A DNA stretch of 64,000 bases from Micromonospora_E sp048060115 (GTDB lineage Bacteria; Actinomycetota; Actinomycetes; Mycobacteriales; Micromonosporaceae). Positions 19,076 to 27,248 of this stretch are shown here, one piece after another; positions within the stretch are counted from its first letter, which is position 1, and every line of letters starts with the position of its first letter. The position numbers and the translations under genes were made by a program. The notes beneath the pieces are model-generated. The model made no database searches, had not been told where the DNA came from, and saw nothing but the letters and a program-made list of their open reading frames with translations. The stretch is taken from NCBI RefSeq assembly GCF_048060115.1, contig NZ_JBHMIM010000008.1:81988-145987 (forward strand), in the 5' to 3' direction.

Positions 19076-20629
19076 GTGCTGCTGGCCGACGTGCTCGACA
19101 AGTCCCACCTCAAGTTGGTCCCGCTGACCGGCGACGACGGCCGGGACCGCACGGTGGCCCGGGTCAACGTCATCGACCTGCCCGACCCCGGCCGGTACGT
19201 GGCCACCGCCGACCTGGTGCTCACCGGTCTGATGTGGCATCGCGGCCCGGCCGAGTCCGAGGTGTTCGTGTCGGCGTTGGCGGCCGCCGGGGTGACGGCG
19301 CTCGGCGCGGGTGAGGCGCTGCACGGCAGCGTGCCGCGTGACCTGATCGCCGCCTGCCGGCGGCACCGGCTGCCGCTGTTCGAGGTGCCGGCCGACGTGT
19401 CGTTCCGCGACATCATCGACGACGTACACCCGGCGTTGTGGGCCCAGCGGGCCAGCGCGTTGGCCGCGGTGCTGGGCCGCCAGCGCGGCCTGGTCGCGGC
19501 GATGGCCGCCGGCGCGCGGCTGACCGATCTGCTGCCCACCGTCGCCGGGGCGATCGGCACCGACTGCTGGACCCTGACCACCAGCGGGCGGGTCGTCGCC
19601 GGTACGGCGGAGCTGGCCGACCCGACCGCCGAAGCGCTCAGTCGCGCCTTCCTGACGGTACAGCGGCTGCCGGCCACCGTCACGGTCGACGGCGAACGGT
19701 TCTCGGTGTTCGGGGTGCCCGGCCGCGCCGAGCACCGGCTCGCCGCCTGGTTGGTGGCCTGCCGGGGCGATCTCGACTCGCTACCCGGCACGGTCGACGA
19801 ACTGACCAGCGTGGTCGCGCTGGAGCGGGCACATCTGGACGAGGTCACCCGGGTCGAGGCACGACTGGCCGGGCAACTGCGCGCGGCGCTGCGCGTACCC
19901 GGGGATCTCGCCGGCCTGCGGGCCGCGCTGGTGGCCGCCCGACTCGAACCGGACGCCGCCTTCGTGGCGGTGGTGGCCACCCTCGACGGTCTGCGCGCCC
20001 CCGGGACGCTGACCATGGCGGTGGTGGACGAGTTCCTCAGCCGGTTGGCACCGGACCGCGCGGTCGCCCTGCTGGAGCCGGAGCTGCCCGCCGGGGCACT
20101 CGCCATCCTGGCGGTGTCACCGAGGACGGCCGGCTCGATCGGGTCGACCCTGCTCGCCGCGGCCGACCGGATGTCCCCCGGGCTGCGCGGTGGTCGACTC
20201 GCCCTGGGCGTCAGCGCCGCGAGCGCCGGTGCGCCCGGGCTGAGTGGGGCCGTCGAGGAGGCGCTACACGCCCACCGTTCCGCGACCGGCACCGGGTCGG
20301 GGCCGGTGCGGGTGGTCGCCGCCGGGGAGCTGGCGTCGCACTCGCTGCTGCTGGCGGGGGTGCCGGTCGGCACCCGGCAGGGATTCCGCGACCGGCTGCT
20401 CGGCCCGGTCGAGGAGTACGACCGGGCGCACCGCGCCGACCTGCTGCGTACCCTCGCCAAGTTCCTCGACTGTGGTGGTTCGTGGAGCCGGTGCGCCGAG
20501 CGGCTACACGTGCACGTCAACACCCTGCGGTACCGGATCAACCGGGTCGAGCAGTTGACCGGCCGGGACCTGGGCCGATTCGAGGACCGGGTGGACTTCT
20601 TCCTCGCGTTGCGCCTCACCGCCGGCTGA
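19076..20629 (+). CDS. pucR: PucR-family transcriptional regulator of purine catabolism
   Basis: 517 residues from GTG 19076, chosen because GGAGG (19064-19068) lies 7 bases before it; the frame is open to 18998. The N-terminal PucR domain (about 1-120: VLLADVLDKSHLKLVPL, ADLVLTGLMW, PADVSFRDIIDDVH) is followed by a central GGDEF-like region. A C-terminal helix-turn-helix of the PucR/CdaR type follows: LRTLAKFLDCGGSWSRCAERL then HVNTLRYRINRVEQLTG. It is transcribed divergently from the ureide operon and lies near the xanthine dehydrogenase genes, so it is the likely regulator of both. PucR proteins in other bacteria respond to ureides such as allantoin. Confidence 0.92.
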   Translation: MLLADVLDKSHLKLVPLTGDDGRDRTVARVNVIDLPDPGRYVATADLVLTGLMWHRGPAESEVFVSALAAAGVTALGAGEALHGSVPRDLIAACRRHRLPLFEVPADVSFRDIIDDVHPALWAQRASALAAVLGRQRGLVAAMAAGARLTDLLPTVAGAIGTDCWTLTTSGRVVAGTAELADPTAEALSRAFLTVQRLPATVTVDGERFSVFGVPGRAEHRLAAWLVACRGDLDSLPGTVDELTSVVALERAHLDEVTRVEARLAGQLRAALRVPGDLAGLRAALVAARLEPDAAFVAVVATLDGLRAPGTLTMAVVDEFLSRLAPDRAVALLEPELPAGALAILAVSPRTAGSIGSTLLAAADRMSPGLRGGRLALGVSAASAGAPGLSGAVEEALHAHRSATGTGSGPVRVVAAGELASHSLLLAGVPVGTRQGFRDRLLGPVEEYDRAHRADLLRTLAKFLDCGGSWSRCAERLHVHVNTLRYRINRVEQLTGRDLGRFEDRVDFFLALRLTAG

Positions 20630-21760
20630 CCGGCCCAGGGTCGCGGCGGCGGGGTGGCTGGCGGGGTGGATCGAGCCGGTGCCGGCGGTCAGCCGGCCAC
20701 CGGGGCGGCCGGCGCCGGCCGCGATGATCTCCGCGGCGACGCTCACGGCGGTCTCCTCCGGGGTACGCGCACCGATGTCCAGTCCGATCGGGGCGGACAA
20801 CCGCGCGAGTGCGGTCGCCGGCACCCCGGCGGCCCGTAGCCGGGCCACCCGGTCGTCGGTACTGCGCCGCGAACCCATCGCGCCCAGGTAGGCGACCGGC
20901 AGATTCAGGGCGAGACGCAGCAGTGGCACGTCGAACTTCGGATCATGGGTGAGCACGCAGAGCACCGTGCGGCGGTCCACCCTGCCGGCGTCGACCTCGG
21001 TTCCCAGGTAGCGGTGCGGCCAGTCGACGACGACCTCGGCGGCGTCGGGAAACCGCTGCGCCGTGGTGAACACCGGCCGAGCGTCGCACACCGTCACCCG
21101 GTAACCAAGGAACCGCCCCTGCCGGGACAGCGCCGCGGTGAAGTCCGACGCGCCGAAGATGATCATCCGCGGCGGTGGGACGAAGCTGCGGACCAGCAGG
21201 CTGACCCCGGGCACCGGGCGGACCAGCCCGGTGCGACCCGCCGCGAGCAGCTCGCGGCCGGCCCGCGCGGCGACGGCGTCGATCCCGGCGTCACCCAGCG
21301 TCCCCTGTGCCCCGGGACCGTCGTCCACCAGCAACCACCGGCCTTCACTGGCCGCCGGCCCGGCCACACAGGTCACCGCCGCGACCGGGCTGCCCCCGCG
21401 GACCCGCGCACCGAGCTGGTCGAACTCCGCCACGGCTGCCCGGTCGACCCGTTCCACGTACACCTCGACCTCACCGCCGCAGGTCAGGCCGGGACCGAAG
21501 ACCTCACCGCCGACACCGATGTCGCCGAACCGGGACAGGGTCGCCTCGCCGGTGTCCAGCACGTTGCGGCACAGCTGGTACACGGCGGCTTCGACGCAAC
21601 CGGCGGAGACGCTGCCGGTCGCCGTGCCGTCCGGGGCGACCAGCATGACGCTGCCCGGGGGTCGGGGTGCGCTGCCGGCGGTCGCGGTCACCGTCGCCAG
21701 CGCGACCGACTCGCCGGCGTACCACCACCGCAGCGCCTCGGAGAGCACCGGCCCGATCAT
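20504..21760 (-). CDS. xdhC: XdhC-family xanthine dehydrogenase maturation factor
   Basis: 418 residues from ATG 21760 (overlapping the upstream stop as ATGA). The N-terminal XdhC/CoxI domain shows ATVTATAGSAPRPPGSVMLV and GSVSAGCVEAAVY with its conserved Cys. The C-terminal Rossmann domain shows MIIFGASDF, VLTHDPKFDVP and YLGAMGSRRS. It delivers sulfurated molybdenum cofactor to xanthine dehydrogenase. The family normally ends soon after a TGPIH-type motif, here TGSIHPASHP. In this copy no stop follows, and about 45 extra residues are read antisense into the last 126 bases of pucR. The tail is probably a lost stop codon and looks non-conserved. Confidence 0.9.
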   Translation of the reverse strand: MIGPVLSEALRWWYAGESVALATVTATAGSAPRPPGSVMLVAPDGTATGSVSAGCVEAAVYQLCRNVLDTGEATLSRFGDIGVGGEVFGPGLTCGGEVEVYVERVDRAAVAEFDQLGARVRGGSPVAAVTCVAGPAASEGRWLLVDDGPGAQGTLGDAGIDAVAARAGRELLAAGRTGLVRPVPGVSLLVRSFVPPPRMIIFGASDFTAALSRQGRFLGYRVTVCDARPVFTTAQRFPDAAEVVVDWPHRYLGTEVDAGRVDRRTVLCVLTHDPKFDVPLLRLALNLPVAYLGAMGSRRSTDDRVARLRAAGVPATALARLSAPIGLDIGARTPEETAVSVAAEIIAAGAGRPGGRLTAGTGSIHPASHPAAATLGRSAGGEAQREEEVHPVLESAQVPAGQLLDPVDPVPQGVDVHV

Positions 21761-22470
21761 CGGGTCACCGCCGGCAGGTCGCCGGCCTGCGCCTGCGGCG
21801 GCCAACACCCGATCGCGTCCGCCGGCCGGTCCAGGTCGGTCGGGTCGGCGACGTCGCCGCACGGCACGATCCGCACCTGATCGGCGTGTGCCCGAAGGTA
21901 GTCGCGGGCGCCGGCGTCCCCGGTCGCCGTAGCCGCGACCGCCGCCCAGTGGTCACGGCCGAGCACCACCGGATGACCGGTGCGCCCCGACCCGAACCCA
22001 CCGACGGCGAGCGTGCGTCGGTGGGCACCACCGGCGACCCGGCGCACCGCGGCCGGACCGATGCCCGGCATGTCGACGAGAAGAACGACCACCGCGTCGG
22101 GCGGTCCGGCCGGTTGCACCTCGGCCGCAGCAGCCGGTGCCGCCGGCGTCGTCGGTCCGGCCGCCACCGTCGCCAGCCCGCTGCGCAACGACGAGGCCAT
22201 CCCGCTGGCCCAGTCCGGATTGTCGACCAGCGTCGCGTCGGCCAGGTCGGCGGCCGCCCGTACCTGGCCGGCCCCGGCACCCACGACGACCACCACCGGC
22301 CGGCAACCCGCAGCGGCCAGGGTGGCGGCGGCGCGTTCGACCAGCAGCGTCCCGCCCAGGCGGACCAGGGCCTTGGGCCGGCCGTAGCGGCGACCGGCGC
22401 CGGCGGCGAGCACGATTCCGGCAAGCACCGGCCAACGATGCGGAGCCGCTGACCGTCCGGTCAAGCACAC
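21757..22470 (-). CDS. MobA-like molybdenum cofactor nucleotidyltransferase
   Basis: About 237 residues from GTG 22470. The NTP-transferase signature is near the N-terminus (GIVLAAGAGRRYGRPKALVRLGG), followed by VVVVGAGA, LVDNPDWASGMASSLRSGL and the DAVVVLLVDMPG metal-binding motif. The GHPVVLGRDHW segment matches MobA/MocA-type cytidylyl- or guanylyltransferases. Coupling to xdhC (ATGA) and the divergent xanthine dehydrogenase genes indicate that it makes the dinucleotide form of the cofactor, most likely MCD, for this enzyme. The exact start is uncertain because the frame is open upstream to 22719. Confidence 0.85.
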   Translation of the reverse strand: MCLTGRSAAPHRWPVLAGIVLAAGAGRRYGRPKALVRLGGTLLVERAAATLAAAGCRPVVVVVGAGAGQVRAAADLADATLVDNPDWASGMASSLRSGLATVAAGPTTPAAPAAAAEVQPAGPPDAVVVLLVDMPGIGPAAVRRVAGGAHRRTLAVGGFGSGRTGHPVVLGRDHWAAVAATATGDAGARDYLRAHADQVRIVPCGDVADPTDLDRPADAIGCWPPQAQAGDLPAVTR

Positions 22471-22484
22471 GACGGTCGCCTTGT

Positions 22485-22501
22485 AGGTTCGTCCAACCAC
22501 C
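22485..22501. promoter_or_regulatory. Candidate PucR operator in the xdh/mobA divergent promoter
   Basis: AGGTTCGTCCAACCACC matches 15 of 17 bases of the motif in the pucR/ureide promoter (19041-19057). It lies 15 bases upstream of the MobA-like start and about 65 bases upstream of the dehydrogenase start. An inverted 10-base copy of its core (GGTTGGACGA, 22559-22568) overlaps the dehydrogenase start codon, giving a widely spaced inverted pair. Confidence 0.5.
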
Positions 22502-22566
22502 TGGCCGATCCGTGGAGCTGGATTGTGCTCCACCGTCATTGTCCGCAACGCCCGCGCGGTTGGACG

Positions 22567-23439
22567 ATGCGGAGCGTGGATCTGCATACCGTCTCCGACG
22601 TGATCACCGCCGACGACGGCGACTGGCGTACGGGTGACCGCTGGCTCGCCGGCGGCAGCTACCTCTACTCGCAGCCGCAGCCGGACGTCCGCCGGCTGCG
22701 GGATCTCACCCGGATGCACTGGCCGCCGCTACGGATCGGCGACGACGGCCTGGAGATCGCCGCCACCTGCACAATCGCCGAGCTTTCCCGGTTACGGCCG
22801 GCGCAGGGGTGGGCCGGATTCGCCGCACTCGTCCGTCGCTGCTGCGACGCGCTGCTCGCCTCGCACAAGATCTGGAACGTGGCGACCGTCGGCGGCAACA
22901 TCTGCGCCGCGCTACCCGCCGGGCCGATGACATCGCTGGCCGTCGCCACCGAGGCCCAGTGCCTGCTCACCGACCTCACCGGTGGGCAGCGGCAGGTGGC
23001 CTCGGCCGAGTTCGTCCGCGACGTCGAGTCGACCGCGCTAGCTCAGGGCGAGTACCTGCGCGGCGTACGGGTGCCCACCTGGGCCGTACGGTCCCGGTAC
23101 GCGATGCGTCGGGCGTCGCTGTTCACCCATGGACGTTCGGCGGCGCTGGTGATCGGCCGCAGCAGCCCGGACACCAGCGGATTGACGCTGTCGGTGACCG
23201 CAGCCACCCGCCGCCCGGTGGTGCTGCGCCTGCCCGACCGGCCGACCGAGGAGCAGACGCTGGACCAGGTGGACGCCGCCTGCGCGGCCGCCGGCTGGAT
23301 GGACGACGTACACGGTCTGCCTGCCTGGCGACGGCACCAGACCCTGCGGATGGCGGCGCAGGTCAGGGCCGAGTTGGTCGACGCCCGGTCGGGCGCGTCC
23401 ACGGTCGGAGCCGACGGAGCCGGCGAGGTCCGCCGGTGA
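22567..23439 (+). CDS. Xanthine dehydrogenase, FAD-binding subunit
   Basis: 290 residues from ATG 22567 (MRSVDLHTVSDV). No good ribosome binding site precedes it, so leaderless translation is possible. It belongs to the CoxM/FAD-binding domain family: DRWLAGGSYLYSQPQPDVRRLRDL (FAD loop), LEIAATCTIAEL, and SHKIWNVATVGGNICAALPAGPM (second FAD-binding loop with the NxxTxGGN pattern). The C-terminal CO-dehydrogenase flavoprotein domain follows. Its stop overlaps the start of the fused iron-sulfur/molybdopterin subunit (GTGA). The two products form the electron-transfer and catalytic halves of one hydroxylase. Confidence 0.92.
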   Translation: MRSVDLHTVSDVITADDGDWRTGDRWLAGGSYLYSQPQPDVRRLRDLTRMHWPPLRIGDDGLEIAATCTIAELSRLRPAQGWAGFAALVRRCCDALLASHKIWNVATVGGNICAALPAGPMTSLAVATEAQCLLTDLTGGQRQVASAEFVRDVESTALAQGEYLRGVRVPTWAVRSRYAMRRASLFTHGRSAALVIGRSSPDTSGLTLSVTAATRRPVVLRLPDRPTEEQTLDQVDAACAAAGWMDDVHGLPAWRRHQTLRMAAQVRAELVDARSGASTVGADGAGEVRR

Positions 23440-26243
23440 GCATCGTCGTCAACGGCACGGCCGCCGCCGGGGAACCAGCCGCCGGCCAGTGCCTGCGGAC
23501 CTTCCTGCGTGAGCAGGGCTGGTACGGGGTGAAGAAGGGCTGCGACTCGGGCGACTGCGGAGCCTGCACGGTCCACGTCGACGGGTTGCCGGTGCACAGC
23601 TGCGTGTATCCGGCGGTCCGGGCTCAGGGTCGCGCGGTGACCACTGTCGAGGGTCTGGCCGAGGGTGCCGACCTGCATCCGGTGCAGCAACGGTTCCTCG
23701 ACGCACAGGGCTTCCAGTGTGGCTTCTGCACCGCCGGACTGCTGATGACGGTCGCCGCGCTCGACGACGCCCAACAGGCGGACCTGCCGCGTGCGTTGAA
23801 AGGCAACCTGTGTCGGTGCACCGGCTACCGGGCGATCCGGGACGCGATCGCCGGCGTCCGGCATGTCACGTCCACGTCGGCGGAGACACCGCAGGGGGCA
23901 CCGGTCGACGCGACGCCGGGCGCGCCGGTGGCCGCGGTCCGCAGCGCGGCCGTCGGCGCCAACGTGCCGGCCCCGGCCGGCCGGCAGATCGTCACCGGGA
24001 CCGCCCGGTTCACCTTCGACGTGGCGGTGCCCGGCCTGACCCACCTGAAACTGGTGCGTTCCACCGTGCCGCACGCCCGGATCACCGGCTTCGACGTCGA
24101 CGCGGCGATGCGGGTCCCGGGCGTACTGGCGGTGTTGACCCACCGCGACTGCCCGGACCGGCTGTACTCCAGCGCTCAGCACGAGCACGCCCACGAGGAC
24201 CCGGCAGACACCCGGCTGCTCGACGCCACGGTCCGCTTCGTCGGACAACGGGTCGCGGCGGTGGTCGCCGAGACGGAGGCGGCGGCGGAGACCGCGGCCC
24301 GGCTGGTCCGGGTGCACTACGCGGCCCTGCCCGCGGTGTTCGACCCACAGACGGCGATGGCACCGGGCGCCCCGGTGCTCCACGACAAGGATCCAGTGGC
24401 CTGCGGCATCGCCCGGCCGGCCGACAACGTGGCCGGCGAGGTGCACGGGGAGGTCGGCGACGTGGACCTCGCGCTGGCCGAGGCCGACGAGGTCTACACC
24501 GCGACCCTACGCACCCAGCGGGTGCAGCACGCCCATCTGGAGACACACGGCGCGGTGGCCTGGCCGGAACCCGACGGCGGGGTGACCGTGCGGTCCAGTA
24601 CGCAGACTCCGTACCTGACCCGGCGGGCGTTGGCCCGGCTGTTCGATCTGCCGCCACAGCGGGTCCGGGTCGTCGCCGGGCGGGTCGGCGGCGGGTTCGG
24701 CGGCAAACAGGAGATGCTCGTCGAGGACATCGTGGTGCTGGCGGCGTTGCGCACCGGCCGACCGGTGAAACTGGAGTTCACCCGGTCGGAGCAGTTCACC
24801 TCGGCGACCACCCGGCACCCGTTCCAGGTGACGGTGACGGTGGCCGGCCGACGCGACGGAACGCTGACCGCGGTGCGGCTGCGGGTGGTGGCCGACACCG
24901 GCGCGTACGGCAACCACGGTCCGGCGGTGCTGGCGCACGGCTGCAGCGAGTCGGTCGCCGTCTACCGCTGCCCGAACAAGCAGGTCGACGGCTGGTCGGT
25001 GTACACCAACACGGTCCCGTCCGGGGCGTTCCGCGGCTACGGTCTGGGCCAGGTGTCGTTCGCCGTCGAATCGGCGGTCGACGAGTTGGCCCGCCGGCTC
25101 GGCTTCGACCCGATCGCCTTCCGCGCCCGCAACGTGATCGGGCCGGACGATCCGCTGGTCACCCCGGTCGGGCACGACGACACCGTCCAGGTACGCAGTT
25201 ACGGCCTGGACCAGTGCCTGGATCTGATCACGCGGGCCCGCTCGCAGCCGCCAGCCGACCGCCAGGTGCGGCCAGCTCAGCAGCAGGTGCCGCCGGCGGG
25301 TTGGCTGGTCGGCGACGGCATGGCGGTGGCGATGATCGCCACCGGCCCACCGGGCGGGCACCACGGCCGGGCCAGGGCGAGCCTCGCCGACGACGGCTGC
25401 TACCAACTGGACGTCGGGATGGCCGAGTTCGGCAACGGGTCGACGACCGTCCACCGGCAGCTGGTCGCCGACGCGTTGGCCACCAGTGTCGACCAGGTAC
25501 GCATCCGCCAGTCGGACACCGCGCTGGTCGGGCACGACACCGGTGCCTTCGCCTCCACCGGCACCGTCGTCGCCGGTACGGCGGCTCAGCGGGCCGCCGT
25601 CGGGCTGCGGGGCCAGCTTCTCGACGCCGCGTCGCGGTACACCGGGGTGGACCGGGGGCAGTGCCGGTTGGCCGGCGACGCGGTGTGGTGCGCCGACCGA
25701 CGCGTCGCGCTGGTGGAGTTGGTACAGGCCGCTGGCGGCACGTTGTCCGCCGACGGACACGCCGACGGCGGACAGCGGTCGGTGGCGTTCAACGTGCACT
25801 GGTTCCGGATCGCCGTCGATCCGGACAGCGGCGAGATCAGAATTCTGCGCAGCGTACACAGTGCCGACGCCGGAACGGTGCTCAATCCGATGCAGTGCCG
25901 GGGGCAGGTGGAGGGTGGGGTGGCTCAGGCGCTCGGCGCCACCCTCGCCGAGCATGTCGACATCGACGACGATGGCCGGGTCCGCACGACCGACTTCCGC
26001 AGCTACCACCTGCCGACGTTCGCCGACGTGCCGGAGACCGAGGTGCATTTCGCCGACAGCAGCGACCCGCTCGGGCCGTCGGGTGCCAAGTCGATGAGTG
26101 AGAGTCCGTTCAATCCGGTGGCTGCGGCGTTGGCGAACGCCCTGCGCGACGCGACCGGCATCCGATTCACCGATCTGCCGTTCACCCGCGACCGGGTATG
26201 GGACCGGTTGCGGCGCGGCCAGATCGATGCCGATAAAGAGTAG
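23436..26243 (+). CDS. Xanthine dehydrogenase, fused 2Fe-2S and molybdopterin subunit
   Basis: 935 residues from GTG 23436. Residues 1-145 form a two-domain 2Fe-2S module with all eight cysteines: C36, C41, C44 and C56 (plant-type cluster, GCDSGDCGAC) and C95, C98, C126 and C128 (CGFC and CRCTGY). After a Pro/Ala linker, residues from about 165 form the molybdopterin-binding catalytic domain: TGTARFTFD, VGGGFGGKQE, TNTVPSGAFRGYGLGQ and a C-terminal GAKSMSESPFNPV with the expected active-site Glu. In many bacteria these domains are separate proteins, so this is a true fusion, not a lost stop. It hydroxylates hypoxanthine and xanthine to urate. Maturation is probably by the divergent xdhC and MobA-like genes. 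Confidence 0.93.
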   Translation: MSIVVNGTAAAGEPAAGQCLRTFLREQGWYGVKKGCDSGDCGACTVHVDGLPVHSCVYPAVRAQGRAVTTVEGLAEGADLHPVQQRFLDAQGFQCGFCTAGLLMTVAALDDAQQADLPRALKGNLCRCTGYRAIRDAIAGVRHVTSTSAETPQGAPVDATPGAPVAAVRSAAVGANVPAPAGRQIVTGTARFTFDVAVPGLTHLKLVRSTVPHARITGFDVDAAMRVPGVLAVLTHRDCPDRLYSSAQHEHAHEDPADTRLLDATVRFVGQRVAAVVAETEAAAETAARLVRVHYAALPAVFDPQTAMAPGAPVLHDKDPVACGIARPADNVAGEVHGEVGDVDLALAEADEVYTATLRTQRVQHAHLETHGAVAWPEPDGGVTVRSSTQTPYLTRRALARLFDLPPQRVRVVAGRVGGGFGGKQEMLVEDIVVLAALRTGRPVKLEFTRSEQFTSATTRHPFQVTVTVAGRRDGTLTAVRLRVVADTGAYGNHGPAVLAHGCSESVAVYRCPNKQVDGWSVYTNTVPSGAFRGYGLGQVSFAVESAVDELARRLGFDPIAFRARNVIGPDDPLVTPVGHDDTVQVRSYGLDQCLDLITRARSQPPADRQVRPAQQQVPPAGWLVGDGMAVAMIATGPPGGHHGRARASLADDGCYQLDVGMAEFGNGSTTVHRQLVADALATSVDQVRIRQSDTALVGHDTGAFASTGTVVAGTAAQRAAVGLRGQLLDAASRYTGVDRGQCRLAGDAVWCADRRVALVELVQAAGGTLSADGHADGGQRSVAFNVHWFRIAVDPDSGEIRILRSVHSADAGTVLNPMQCRGQVEGGVAQALGATLAEHVDIDDDGRVRTTDFRSYHLPTFADVPETEVHFADSSDPLGPSGAKSMSESPFNPVAAALANALRDATGIRFTDLPFTRDRVWDRLRRGQIDADKE

Positions 26244-26258
26244 GACAAGTCAGGCGAC

Positions 26259-26411
26259 ATGGTGGCTGTTCCGTTGGGGGAGATCGTTCGGGCGCAGGAG
26301 ATCGCGGAGTTGGCGGTGCGGTCTCGGGATGCGGGGGTGGTGGGGTTTGTGATCGAACCGGCGTACGCGAAGCTGATCACCGACCTACCGGAGGCCGGCC
26401 ATGTCTGTTGA
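26259..26411 (+). pseudogene. Short adenosine-deaminase-like fragment
   Basis: A 50-codon frame (MVAVPLGEIVRAQEIAEL, RSRDAGVVGFVIEP). The segment EIAELAVRSRDAGVVGF resembles the stretch preceding the DLAG motif of actinobacterial adenosine deaminases, but the rest of such an enzyme is absent. Codon use differs from its neighbours (GTT, TCT, TTT and G-runs). The stop overlaps the next gene by 11 bases. It is probably a decayed purine-salvage gene. A small expressed protein cannot be excluded. Confidence 0.35.
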
Positions 26412-27093
26412 CGCCCAGCTCCGAACCTGCGCCGGCCCGGGTGCCCGCCGGTGGGGTGCAATCCCCCATCGGCGCCTGCTCGACGCGGTGGCTGCCGCCG
26501 TCGCCGCCGACCGGATGCCCCGGGTGGAGGCGGCCACCGTCACCCACCTGCTGCGCCCGGTGCCGTGGCAGCGGCGAACCGGGCTGGTCAGCCTGGTCAG
26601 CACCGCCTACCCGGCGCTGGCCCGACGGGTCGCGACCGTCATCGACGACGAGTTCCCCGGGGTGTACGTAGCCACCACGCCACCGGCGCGCGGACGTGAC
26701 GAGCGGGACCAGTTCGACGTGCTGGTGCCGGCCGCCAACGCCGACGAGGTGTCCGACTGGCTCGACCGGCTCTGGCAGGCGGCGGCCGGTCAGGTCGGTC
26801 CACACGCCCGGCCGGGCAACCGGGCCGCGTCGGCCCGGACGATGTGGCGGGCCGCCCTGCTGGTGGCGAACGGTTCCCGTCGACGCAGCCAGATCCGGGT
26901 CCGGGTGCCCGCCCCGCGCGCGTTGACCGTGCTCACCGAGGCGGGCGAGGCGCTCGGCGTGACCGTCGCGCAACACCTGCGCCGGGGAAACTCCTACTTC
27001 GTCACCGTCGACGACCCGGCCCAGTCGGTCCAGCTGCTGCGGATCGTCGGTGCCGGACCGCATGCCGAGGCGTGGGTGCGCGACGCGGCCTGA
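26401..27093 (+). CDS. Hypothetical protein with WhiA/LAGLIDADG-like features
   Basis: 230 residues. ATG 26401 is preceded by GGAGG with a 5-base gap. The C-terminal half (ANGSRRRSQIRVRVPAPRAL, then LTEAGEALGVTVAQHLRRGN followed by SYFVTVDDPAQSVQLLRIVGA) has the strand-helix pattern and LLRIVGA ending of the LAGLIDADG-like domain of WhiA sporulation regulators. The usual WhiA C-terminal helix-turn-helix is not visible. The N-terminal half (HRRLLDAVAAAVAADRMPRV, ATVTHLLRPVPWQRRTGLVS) could be a related module. The assignment is by eye and tentative. A DNA-binding or regulatory role is inference. It precedes, by 155 bases, the large membrane receptor-like gene. Confidence 0.5.
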   Translation: MSVDAQLRTCAGPGARRWGAIPHRRLLDAVAAAVAADRMPRVEAATVTHLLRPVPWQRRTGLVSLVSTAYPALARRVATVIDDEFPGVYVATTPPARGRDERDQFDVLVPAANADEVSDWLDRLWQAAAGQVGPHARPGNRAASARTMWRAALLVANGSRRRSQIRVRVPAPRALTVLTEAGEALGVTVAQHLRRGNSYFVTVDDPAQSVQLLRIVGAGPHAEAWVRDAA

Positions 27094-27248
27094 CGCCGCC
27101 CGCCGGGGCACGGCCGCTCGGCGGCCACGTCCGGGTGCCGGCCCGCCGTCGCGTCGGCCTGTGACGCGGTCCACGAGATTCCTCTGTGGCGAGCATGGTC
27201 GACACTGGGATCAACCGTGCGCGACGACGACGCATCCGGAGGGTGATC

